From: Nonomuraea candida
Lineage (GTDB): Bacteria; Actinomycetota; Actinomycetes; Streptosporangiales; Streptosporangiaceae
NCBI RefSeq assembly: GCF_000725485.1
Contig: NZ_JOAG01000027.1
Location: 124,001 to 188,000 of the forward strand
Direction: 5' to 3'
Length of the DNA stretch: 64,000 bases
The notes beneath the pieces were generated by a model. That model ran no database searches. It was not told where the DNA came from and worked only from the letters and a program-made list of their open reading frames with translations. Each line of letters begins with the position of its first letter. Position 1 is the first letter of the stretch. The translations under genes and the position numbers were made by a program. Below are positions 57,938 to 64,000 of the stretch, one piece after another.

Positions 57938-58456
57938 CTAGGCCGGCTTGTACTCCGCATGGTCGATGCCGCGATCCCAAACCGCCTCGAACGCCGAGAC
58001 ACACAGCCGCGCCACGTCCGGCTCATCGCGCATTTCGTGCGCGAGGAAGTCACCATTCCCGGCGAAGTGGCCGAACCTCACGAGCCGGTCGTCGAACACC
58101 CAGAAGTCGTTGCCGGGCAGGGCCAGATCGGAGGCCAGCCGCCGAGGAAGCCAGCGAACCTGCTCCCCGCTCGCGATGTTGAGCGGGTTCGTCAGCTCGT
58201 ACTCGTGCCGGATGAACTCCGTGACAGGCTCGGACACGATCCGAGCTCGACGCATGACCACTCCGCGGGCGACCGTGGCCGACACCAGCTCCCGCCACGA
58301 AGACCAGAAGCGGTCCACGTCGATGGCGCCCGTCCGCTTCCAGTGCAGGAAACACGGGTCGTCCGGCGTGTACTCGTCACGCATCTCCAGATGCACTGCC
58401 GAGCGGGTGGTGGCCGCGATCAGCTCTTGGAACGGTGGGGTCGTCGTCGATGTCAC
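57938..58456 (-). CDS. DUF6879 family protein
   Basis: The 172-residue protein has FQELIAATTRSAVHLEMRDEY, PLNIASGEQVRWLPRRLASDL and LPGNDFWVFDDRLVRFGHFAG, the conserved blocks of DUF6879. In actinomycetes it is the regular partner of XRE-DUF5753 regulators such as the next gene, 23 nt downstream. Its role is unknown. It overlaps the preceding gene by 80 nt in a different frame, unusually long, so one of the two boundaries may be wrong. Confidence 0.8.
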   Translation of the reverse strand: MTSTTTPPFQELIAATTRSAVHLEMRDEYTPDDPCFLHWKRTGAIDVDRFWSSWRELVSATVARGVVMRRARIVSEPVTEFIRHEYELTNPLNIASGEQVRWLPRRLASDLALPGNDFWVFDDRLVRFGHFAGNGDFLAHEMRDEPDVARLCVSAFEAVWDRGIDHAEYKPA

Positions 58457-58673
58457 GCAGAGCCTCCCATATGAGCTTCCTCATGCGGACCGGGACCCGC
58501 ACCGCCGTCTCCGACTCGCTGATCCCGCTGGTACTCGTCAGTCGGGCCAGGGTGCGGGAATCGGTGATCGTCTCACCCACGAACACGAGGTCGCCCGTCT
58601 CCTCGTCCACCTGCATGGCCGGACAGTTGTCGCCACCCGTGGTGGGGTCGATCACCAGGAAGCGTAGCCGCAT
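58377..58673 (-). CDS. Hypothetical small protein upstream of the DUF6879 gene
   Basis: The 98-residue product starts MRLRFLVIDPTTGGDNCPAM and continues VDEETGDLVFVGETITDSRTLARL. The ATG at 58673 has GGAGGGG 5 nt upstream, a good ribosome site. It is probably the first gene of the small XRE/DUF6879 operon. The C-terminal 27 residues lie over the start of the next gene and may not be conserved. No known family recognised. Confidence 0.65.
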   Translation of the reverse strand: MRLRFLVIDPTTGGDNCPAMQVDEETGDLVFVGETITDSRTLARLTSTSGISESETAVRVPVRMRKLIWEALRDIDDDPTVPRADRGHHPLGSASGDA

Positions 58674-59032
58674 GATCCCCTCCAGGTTTCCCGGTGTGCC
58701 GGGATGTGGCACACCTCGGAAGCCTGAACATGGGCACGTAGGCCGTCAAGGCACTATGCGTTACGTCCCCATATGCGTTCGGTACGTTCGTGGCGACCAA
58801 GGTGATCAAGATCTGTGACCGGCACGAGGGGCCAGAGACGGCGGCACGGTGTCCGCGGCGATCAACCGTGGGGGCCGCCATCGCCGGCATCGACCGTCGC
58901 CTTGCTCTCACGGCGGACCCGCCCGAACGCCAGGCTCGGCACACCGGCGGCTGACACGAACGATCTCCCTCTCCGGCCCCTGGAGGTGATCCGCCGCGGA
59001 ACGCCCGGCGGGAACCGGCCGTCCAAACGATC
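58674..59032. other. 359-bp gap between divergent genes
   Basis: Apart from the inverted repeat at 58693-58715 the gap holds a short direct repeat (TATGCGTTACGT near 58758 and TATGCGTTCGGTACGT near 58775). No gene, RNA or terminator is recognisable. The two repeats suggest a regulatory region for the divergent transcripts. Confidence 0.5.
58693..58715. promoter_or_regulatory. Candidate operator GGTGTGCC-N7-GGCACACC
   Basis: A perfect 8-bp inverted repeat with a 7-nt spacer lies 19 nt upstream of the first gene of the XRE/DUF6879 operon. It is a natural candidate for binding by the XRE regulator. Confidence 0.45.
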
Positions 59033-59530
59033 ATGGATGTGCGGTATCTGAAACGCTCGCCCGCTCTGCTGTGCGCTCTGGCAGCGCCGTTGCTGTACGC
59101 AGGGGTGACCCTGATCGCGCTCCAGTCAGCCGCCCGGGCGGGGCTCGACCCCCGGCACGAAGGCTGGAACGACCTGCTGCCAGGCCGGCTGGACGGGGAG
59201 ATCGCCTCGGCGAGAGGATGGGTGGGCGCCATCACCCTCGTCCTCTCCGCCGAGGCGGCCGTGCTCGCCGCACTCGGGGGCCGGCTGAGTCGCCGATCCA
59301 CCGCCGCCCGCCTCGTGCTGGGCACGGCCGCCGGCATGGCCCACCTGATGAGTCTCGCCCTGGCCGTGCTGGCCACTTATGCGATCGTGCTCTATCCTTC
59401 CGGCGACACCGACCTCGGGCCGCTCTTCCCGGACTGGTACCTTCCCGCACTGACCGTCATCGCCGTCATCACCCTCACCGGGCTGACCGTCTGGCTGTCC
59501 ACCGTGGACAGGAAGGCCCCGGCCGCCTGA
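59033..59530 (+). CDS. Hypothetical integral membrane protein, four segments
   Basis: The 165-residue protein has four hydrophobic segments (about residues 10-32, 63-82, 92-117 and 137-156). The loop after the first carries SAARAGLDPRHEGWNDLLPG. This pattern resembles the small DUF998-like membrane proteins of actinomycetes, but the match is not firm. It stands alone between the XRE cluster and the UvrA-like gene. Confidence 0.6.
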   Translation: MDVRYLKRSPALLCALAAPLLYAGVTLIALQSAARAGLDPRHEGWNDLLPGRLDGEIASARGWVGAITLVLSAEAAVLAALGGRLSRRSTAARLVLGTAAGMAHLMSLALAVLATYAIVLYPSGDTDLGPLFPDWYLPALTVIAVITLTGLTVWLSTVDRKAPAA

Positions 59531-59693
59531 CGGGCCGGCCCCGCCCGGTGGTGCCGCCCACCTGCGGCGGTGCAGGGCGGCGAGAGCGGGCTGATGCCGC
59601 TGGCGCCTCACAGAGGTCAGGCGAGCCAGGCAAGGCGGATCGCCGTCCGGGCAGAGTCAGGAGTTCACTCAGGGGTACCGGCGGGGCTCGACG

Positions 59694-62207
59694 TCACTCG
59701 TTCGCCCCGGAAACCTGGGTCAGCAGCGCGCCTTCCCCCGCTCCCAGGAGCGGCAGGCCCGCCGCGTACCGCCGGAAGAAGCCGGCGGTCGGGGTGCCCG
59801 CGCCGGCGATGGCGTCCGGGGTGCCTTCCGCGATCACCGCGCCCCCGTCCGGGCCGGCTCCCGGCCCCAGGTCGATCACCCAGTCCGCGGAGGCGGCGAC
59901 GGGGATGTCGTGTTCGGCCACGACGACGGTGTTGCCCGAGTCGAGCAGCACGTCGAGCGCGTCCACCACCCGCTGGATGTCGGACGGGTGCAGGCCCGAG
60001 ACGGGTTCGTCGAGGACGACGAGGCCGGCCTTGCGGCTCGCGGCGCCACGCTGGATCGCGGAGGCGAGCTTCAGCCGCTGCGCCTCGCCGCCGGACAGCT
60101 CCGTGGCGCTCTGGCCGAGCTGGAGATAGCCGAGCCCGACCTGGTTCAGGGCCTTCAGGGTGTCCGCGAGTTGCCGGGGCCGGGAGAAGTGCTCCACGGC
60201 CTCGGCGACGGTCAGCTCCAGCACCTGATCGATGGCCAGCCCCTGATACCGGATCTCCAGGGCCTCCGGCTTGTAGCGCCGGCCCTCGCACGCGTCGCAG
60301 ACCACCCACACGTCCGGCAGGAAGTGCATGTCGACCAGCTTGCGGCCATAGCCGGTGCAGGTTTCGCAACGGCCGCCACCCGCGGTGTTGAAGCTGAACC
60401 AGGAGGCGTTGACGCCGCGCCGGCGCGCCTCGCCGGTCTCGGCGAACAGCTTGCGGAGGAGGTCGAACGCCTTGCTGTAGGTGGCCGGGGTGGAGCGCGG
60501 CGTGCGCCCGAGCGGTTCCTGGTCGACGACGGCGACCCAGTCGAACCCGTCCAGGCCGATCACCTGCCGTACCGTGTCGGTCGTCGTCCCGTTCAGGGCG
60601 GCCTCCACGCTCACCGCGAGCGCGCCGAGCAGGCTGCTCTTGCCGCTGCCGCTCACCCCGGTCAGGCAGGTGAGCCGGCCGGCGGGGAACCGCACCAGGT
60701 CCGCGGTCACGTTGTACGCGCGCAGGCCGTGCAGCTCCACCCACCCCCTGCCCTCCCCGACCGGCCGGCGGGTGCGGCGCAGCCGCGGCGCCTCGCCGGC
60801 CAGATAGCGTCCGGTCAGCGACGCCGGGTGGGCGGCCACGTCGGCGGGCGGCCCCGACACCAGGACCTCACCGCCGAGGCGGCCCGCGCCCGGCCCCATG
60901 TCGATCACCCAGTCGGCCCGCGCGATCAGTTCGGGGTCGTGCTCGACCAGGAGCACCGTGTTGCCGGCCTGGCGCAGCTCCAGGGCGATGTCGAGCAGGT
61001 GCGCCTTGTCCGCAGGATGCAGCCCGGTCCCGGGCTCGTCCAGGACGAAGACGACGCCGCTCAGGTCGGTGCTGAGCTGGGCGGCGAGCCGGGTTCGCTG
61101 CAACTCGCCCCCAGACAGCGTCGCCGCGCTCCGCGAGAGCTGGAGATGGGCCAGGCCGAGCCGGTCGAGGATCCCGAGCCTGCGGCCCAGGTCCTGCAGC
61201 AGCGGCTCCCCCACCTCGCGCTGCCGGGCGTCCAATCCATCCGCCACGCGTTCCGCCCAGCGGCGCACCTCCCGCACTTCCACCTCGATCAGGTGGGGAT
61301 AGGTCAGCCCGCCGAGCCGCACGGACCGGGCCACCTGGTCGAACCCGCTGCCGCCGCAGGCGCCGCACGGCTGCTTGCGCATGTACGGCAGGTAGCGCTG
61401 CTTGGCGCTGGAGGTCTGGGCGTTCACGAACACCCGCTCCACCTCGGCGAGCGCGCCCCGCAGCGGCTGGCTGGAGGTGTAGGTCACCGAGACCGTCTCC
61501 TTCTTGCTCGACATGTCGACGGTGGCCTCGACCTTCTCCTCGCCCGTGCCGTACAGCACGCAGCGCCGGAACTCCTCGGGCAGCGACTTCCACGGCCGGC
61601 GAAGGTCCACACCCCGCTTCTCGGCAAGCGCCGGCACGAACGCGTGCTCCCCCGACCGCCACTTCGCGTACCAGGGCGAGGCGCCCTCGAAGAGCGGAAG
61701 CTCCGGATGGGTGATGATCAGGTCCTCCTGCGCCTGCCAGCGCCCGCCCACCCCGTGGCAGTCCGCACAGCTCCCTTCCGGGGTGTTGCGGTCGAAATGA
61801 GCGGTCGTCAGCTGAGCGTCCCCGTTCTGCGCCGCCGGGTCCGCGCCGATCCCGGGGAGGCGCGAGTACAGCAGCCCCAGATGCCCGTCGATGCCGGTGA
61901 TCGTCGCGACCGTGGAGCGGGGGTTGCGGTTCAGGCGGCGCTGGTCGACCGCGAGCGTCGCGCCGAGGCCCAGGATGCGGTCGACCTTCGGCCGGTTGCG
62001 CTGGGTGATGTACTGCCGCACGAACGGCGACAGCCCCTCCAGATACCGCAACTGGGCCTCGTTGTGCAGGGTGTCGACGGCGAGCGAGGTCTTGCCGCTG
62101 CCGCTCACTCCGGTGAAGGCGACGAGCCGCCCCTTGGGGATGCTCACCGACACGTCCCGCAGATTGTTGGTACGAGCCCCCACCACCTCGATGGCCTCGC
62201 ACTGCAT
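59694..62207 (-). CDS. UvrA-like ATP-binding cassette protein (UvrA2 / drug-resistance type)
   Basis: The 837-residue protein has two ABC units. Unit 1 has Walker A GVSGSGKTSLAVD near residue 34, signature ATLSGGELQRTRL and Walker B VVFVLDEPGTGLHP. Unit 2 has GVSGSGKSSLLGAL, TELSGGEAQRLKLA and LVVLDEPVSGLHP. Zinc modules are seen in CADCHGVGG, CGACGGSG and CETCTGYG with CDACEG. It is about 110 residues shorter than housekeeping UvrA, which matches UvrA2 proteins lacking the UvrB-binding domain and often linked to DNA-binding drug resistance. ATG 62207 is chosen; a TTG 30 nt upstream is possible. Confidence 0.85.
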   Translation of the reverse strand: MQCEAIEVVGARTNNLRDVSVSIPKGRLVAFTGVSGSGKTSLAVDTLHNEAQLRYLEGLSPFVRQYITQRNRPKVDRILGLGATLAVDQRRLNRNPRSTVATITGIDGHLGLLYSRLPGIGADPAAQNGDAQLTTAHFDRNTPEGSCADCHGVGGRWQAQEDLIITHPELPLFEGASPWYAKWRSGEHAFVPALAEKRGVDLRRPWKSLPEEFRRCVLYGTGEEKVEATVDMSSKKETVSVTYTSSQPLRGALAEVERVFVNAQTSSAKQRYLPYMRKQPCGACGGSGFDQVARSVRLGGLTYPHLIEVEVREVRRWAERVADGLDARQREVGEPLLQDLGRRLGILDRLGLAHLQLSRSAATLSGGELQRTRLAAQLSTDLSGVVFVLDEPGTGLHPADKAHLLDIALELRQAGNTVLLVEHDPELIARADWVIDMGPGAGRLGGEVLVSGPPADVAAHPASLTGRYLAGEAPRLRRTRRPVGEGRGWVELHGLRAYNVTADLVRFPAGRLTCLTGVSGSGKSSLLGALAVSVEAALNGTTTDTVRQVIGLDGFDWVAVVDQEPLGRTPRSTPATYSKAFDLLRKLFAETGEARRRGVNASWFSFNTAGGGRCETCTGYGRKLVDMHFLPDVWVVCDACEGRRYKPEALEIRYQGLAIDQVLELTVAEAVEHFSRPRQLADTLKALNQVGLGYLQLGQSATELSGGEAQRLKLASAIQRGAASRKAGLVVLDEPVSGLHPSDIQRVVDALDVLLDSGNTVVVAEHDIPVAASADWVIDLGPGAGPDGGAVIAEGTPDAIAGAGTPTAGFFRRYAAGLPLLGAGEGALLTQVSGANE

Positions 62208-62515
62208 ACTCGCAACGTCCCGTACGAACGCGGTCAACCTTCGTCATCCTCTCGCAACACAACAGAACCTGGGCGGGCAGACATCCACCCATGGGGTCCT
62301 TGTCTGTCCGTGGGGTCCCGGCCCACGCCCCCGTCGGTGCCGGCCGGTACACCGATGATCGGTCCGAAACCCGACGTCCTCTGTCATGTTTTCCATCTCC
62401 CGATGCCCACCAGGGCCGGGGCTCCGCCAGAGGTGAGAACTTGACGTACTTTCCGGAAATGTCGGTAAAGAGCCAGTACGATCGCCTGCACCTACACACC
62501 GAAGGGAAGCCCACA
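62208..62515. other. 308-bp gap between divergent genes
   Basis: The gap contains the promoters of the UvrA-like and methyltransferase genes. TTGACG at 62441-62446 may be a -35 element for the latter. No gene, hairpin terminator or riboswitch was recognised. Confidence 0.4.
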
Positions 62516-63349
62516 GTGGCAGCCGGTAACGAGCGGGAGCGGGCGCCCAAGGGGATCGACACCACCAAGCCCAACGTCTCCCGCGTCTACGACTTCATGC
62601 TCGGCGGCAAGGACAACTACGAGGCCGACCGGCAGATGGCGCAGCGGGCGCTCGAGGTCGCCCCGGACGCCCCCGAGGCCGCCCGCGCCAACCGCGAGTT
62701 CCTCGGCCGCGTCGTACGGTTCCTCGCCGCCGAAGCGGGCATCCGCCAGTTCCTGGACATCGGCTCGGGCCTGCCCACGCAGGGCAACGTGCACGAGATC
62801 GCCCAGTCGGCGGCCCCCGGCGTACGGGTCGTCTACGTCGACCACGACCCCACCGTCCTGGTGCACGGCCGCGCCATGCTCGCCGTCGACCACGGCACCA
62901 CGGTGGTGGAGGCCGACCTCAGGGACCCGGACGGGATCATCGACCATCCCGAGGTACGCGGGCTGATCGACTTCGACGAGCCGGTGGGCCTGCTGATGTT
63001 CGCGATCCTGCACCATCTGACCGACGAGGAGGACCCGGCCGGGATCGCCGCCCGCATGGTGGACCGCCTCCCGCCGGGCAGCCACCTGGCCGTCTCCCAC
63101 TTCCACAACCCCGGCCTGGCGTACCCGGAGGTGTCCAGGCAGGCGTTCGCGGCGGAGAAGATCTTCAACGAGACCCTCGGTACGGGCCGCTGGCGCACCC
63201 GCGAGGAGATCCTGGCCTACTTCGACGGCCTCGACCTCCTGGAGCCCGGCCTGGTGCCGCTGCCCGAATGGCGCCCGGACCCCGGCGACCGCGCCGTGCC
63301 CGGCATCACGTACCACACCTTCGTCGGCGCGGTCGCCCGCAAACCCTGA
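62516..63349 (+). CDS. SAM-dependent methyltransferase, DUF574/Methyltransf_19 family (second copy)
   Basis: The 277-residue protein is a paralogue of the one at 47447, equal in length and alike through most of the sequence: GIDTTKPNVSRVYDFMLGGK, FLDIGSGLPTQGNVHEIAQS, ILHHLTDEEDPAG and GITYHTFVGAVARKP. It begins at GTG 62516, 8 nt after GAAGGGA. Substrate unknown. The Cys-free active region and the acidic EEDP loop are shared by both copies. Confidence 0.88.
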   Translation: MAAGNERERAPKGIDTTKPNVSRVYDFMLGGKDNYEADRQMAQRALEVAPDAPEAARANREFLGRVVRFLAAEAGIRQFLDIGSGLPTQGNVHEIAQSAAPGVRVVYVDHDPTVLVHGRAMLAVDHGTTVVEADLRDPDGIIDHPEVRGLIDFDEPVGLLMFAILHHLTDEEDPAGIAARMVDRLPPGSHLAVSHFHNPGLAYPEVSRQAFAAEKIFNETLGTGRWRTREEILAYFDGLDLLEPGLVPLPEWRPDPGDRAVPGITYHTFVGAVARKP

Positions 63350-63380
63350 CCGGCCCGCCGCGCGCCTGCCTCAACGCGGC

Positions 63381-63459
63381 CATGCCGCCCGGACGGCTAC
63401 AGCGGGCCGTAGATCCAGCATGCCGCCCGGACGGCTACAGCGCGCCCGCGTAGACCCAG
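63381..63459 (+). repeat. 38-bp direct duplication carrying the 3' end of the YchJ gene
   Basis: The 24-bp core CATGCCGCCCGGACGGCTAC plus AGCG occurs at 63381-63404 and 63419-63442, and the following CGTAGAYCCAG is also shared. The second copy includes the stop codon (CTA on this strand, 63435-63437) of the minus-strand YchJ gene, so the first copy is a repeat of that gene's end. Confidence 0.9.
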
Positions 63460-63812
63460 CGGCCGTCCAGGCGGACGAATCTGCTGTGCTCCTCCATCTC
63501 CCCCGGCTTTCCCCGGTCGAGATAGTGGGCGCGGAAGCGGACGGTGCCCTCCGTGTGGATCACGCTGCCGCCGGTGGTCTCCAGGATCTCCAGGCGCACC
63601 CACTTCACCCGCTTGTCCAGCCCGAGCCGGGCCGGGCGGTCGGACGGGTGCCAGGTGCGCAGCAGGTACGCCTCGTCCCCCACGCCGAACGCGCTGAAGC
63701 GGGAGCGCATGAGCTGCTCGGCGGTGGTGGCGGCCGCCTCGCCCCGGTGGAGCCTGCCGCAGCAGTCCTGGTAGGGGGCGGGCAGGCCGCAGAGGCACGT
63801 ACGAGGAGGCAT
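63435..63812 (-). CDS. YchJ family protein (UPF0225, SEC-C motif)
   Basis: The 125-residue protein starts MPPRTCLCGLPAPYQDCCGRLH, a SEC-C zinc motif (C-x-C...CC), followed by AEQLMRSRFSAFGVGDEAYLL and YLDRGKPGEMEEHSRFVRLDG. These are the conserved blocks of YchJ/UPF0225. The function is unknown; a zinc-binding NTF2-like fold is known for the family. The start is 5 nt from the stop of a further gene that runs in from the right edge. Confidence 0.88.
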   Translation of the reverse strand: MPPRTCLCGLPAPYQDCCGRLHRGEAAATTAEQLMRSRFSAFGVGDEAYLLRTWHPSDRPARLGLDKRVKWVRLEILETTGGSVIHTEGTVRFRAHYLDRGKPGEMEEHSRFVRLDGRWVYAGAL

Positions 63813-63817
63813 GCGCC

Positions 63818-64000
63818 CTATTCTGCCCCGAGCGCGACGGTGGAGCCGCCGAGCGGGCCGGAGGCGGAGGCGAAGGTGGCGGTGGAGAAGGTGGCGGCGG
63901 GGACGGAAGCGCCCGCCGGGACAGAGGTGGAAATGGCCTGTCCGGCGGTGGAGGCGGTGAAGGCGGTGGAGGCCGAGGCGGTGGTCGGCTCGGCGGCGGG
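63818..64000 (-). CDS. C-terminal end of a gene entering from the right edge
   Basis: On the minus strand an open frame runs from the window edge to a TAG at 63818-63820. The 60 visible residues are almost only Ala, Ser, Thr, Gly and Pro (for example PAATFSTATFASASGPLGG) and nearly every third codon position is G or C, which supports coding. The start lies outside. It ends 5 nt before the YchJ start, so the two are probably one operon. No family can be named from this tail. Confidence 0.55.
   Translation of the reverse strand, partial: PAAEPTTASASTAFTASTAGQAISTSVPAGASVPAATFSTATFASASGPLGGSTVALGAE

Noticed and set aside
59910..62444. An 844-codon open frame antisense to the UvrA-like gene
   Set aside because: No recognisable domain; the minus strand has both complete ABC units.

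Overview
The window is very GC-rich, and nearly every codon of its genes ends in G or C. It carries a mycothiol gene (mshC), Methyltransf_19/DUF574 methyltransferases, a DUF5753-type XRE regulator paired with a DUF6879 protein, and a likely 6C-type small RNA. Together these point to a filamentous actinomycete, most likely a Streptosporangiaceae member such as Nonomuraea (an inference; no rRNA is present). I saw no prophage, insertion sequence, CRISPR array, tRNA or rRNA.

Layout. 1-4.8 kb is a tightly overlapping glycan operon: GT4 glycosyltransferase end, gmhA, hldE, SDR, GT9 heptosyltransferase-like, UDP-glucuronate decarboxylase-like; it would make and transfer an ADP-heptose-type sugar. 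5-9 kb is the actinobacterial mshC neighbourhood (mshC, NRDE protein, SCO1664-type kinase-like protein, DUF3090, phosphoglycerate mutase family), all on the minus strand. 9-16.4 kb holds an aldo/keto reductase, a membrane-anchored secreted protein, fabG-fabI, tldD-tldE, dodecin and DUF3099. At 16.4 kb three hairpins with near-identical C-rich loops look like a 6C-type sRNA. 16.6-18.6 kb has mobA-DUF6457 and moaA. 18.7-34.5 kb is mixed: HxlR/NAD(P)-binding pair, two secreted proteins (one with a Gly-Pro-His-Gln tract), acyl-CoA synthetase, POT transporter, TRIC-like protein, the divergent yczR/yczE pair, GH15, lytic transglycosylase, a frameshifted LamG protein and a CPA1 antiporter. 34.7-36.5 kb is an aldehyde:ferredoxin oxidoreductase-like gene with all four cluster cysteines.

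37.3-47.4 kb is a LacI-controlled operon: regulator, GH42 beta-galactosidase, binding protein, two permeases, GH31 alpha-xylosidase and GH1 beta-glucosidase. This enzyme set would strip galactose, xylose and glucose from xyloglucan oligosaccharides. 49.2-56.5 kb is a divergent galactan system: GH53 endogalactanase and GH42 to the left; binding protein, two permeases and LacI regulator to the right. Two operators that are exact reverse complements each lie 19 nt from their start codon. The second permease of this system carries an inverted copy of permease 5' sequence in place of its EAA loop. 56.6-64 kb is accessory: XRE/DUF6879 cluster, membrane protein, UvrA2-like ATPase, a second DUF574 methyltransferase, YchJ protein and the end of one more gene.

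The most unusual theme is short tandem duplication at gene ends. At least five genes have the segment carrying their stop codon repeated two to six times. At two stop/start overlaps (gmhA-hldE and the galactan permeases) the duplication creates chains of tiny ORFs, each overlapping the next by the same stop/start arrangement.
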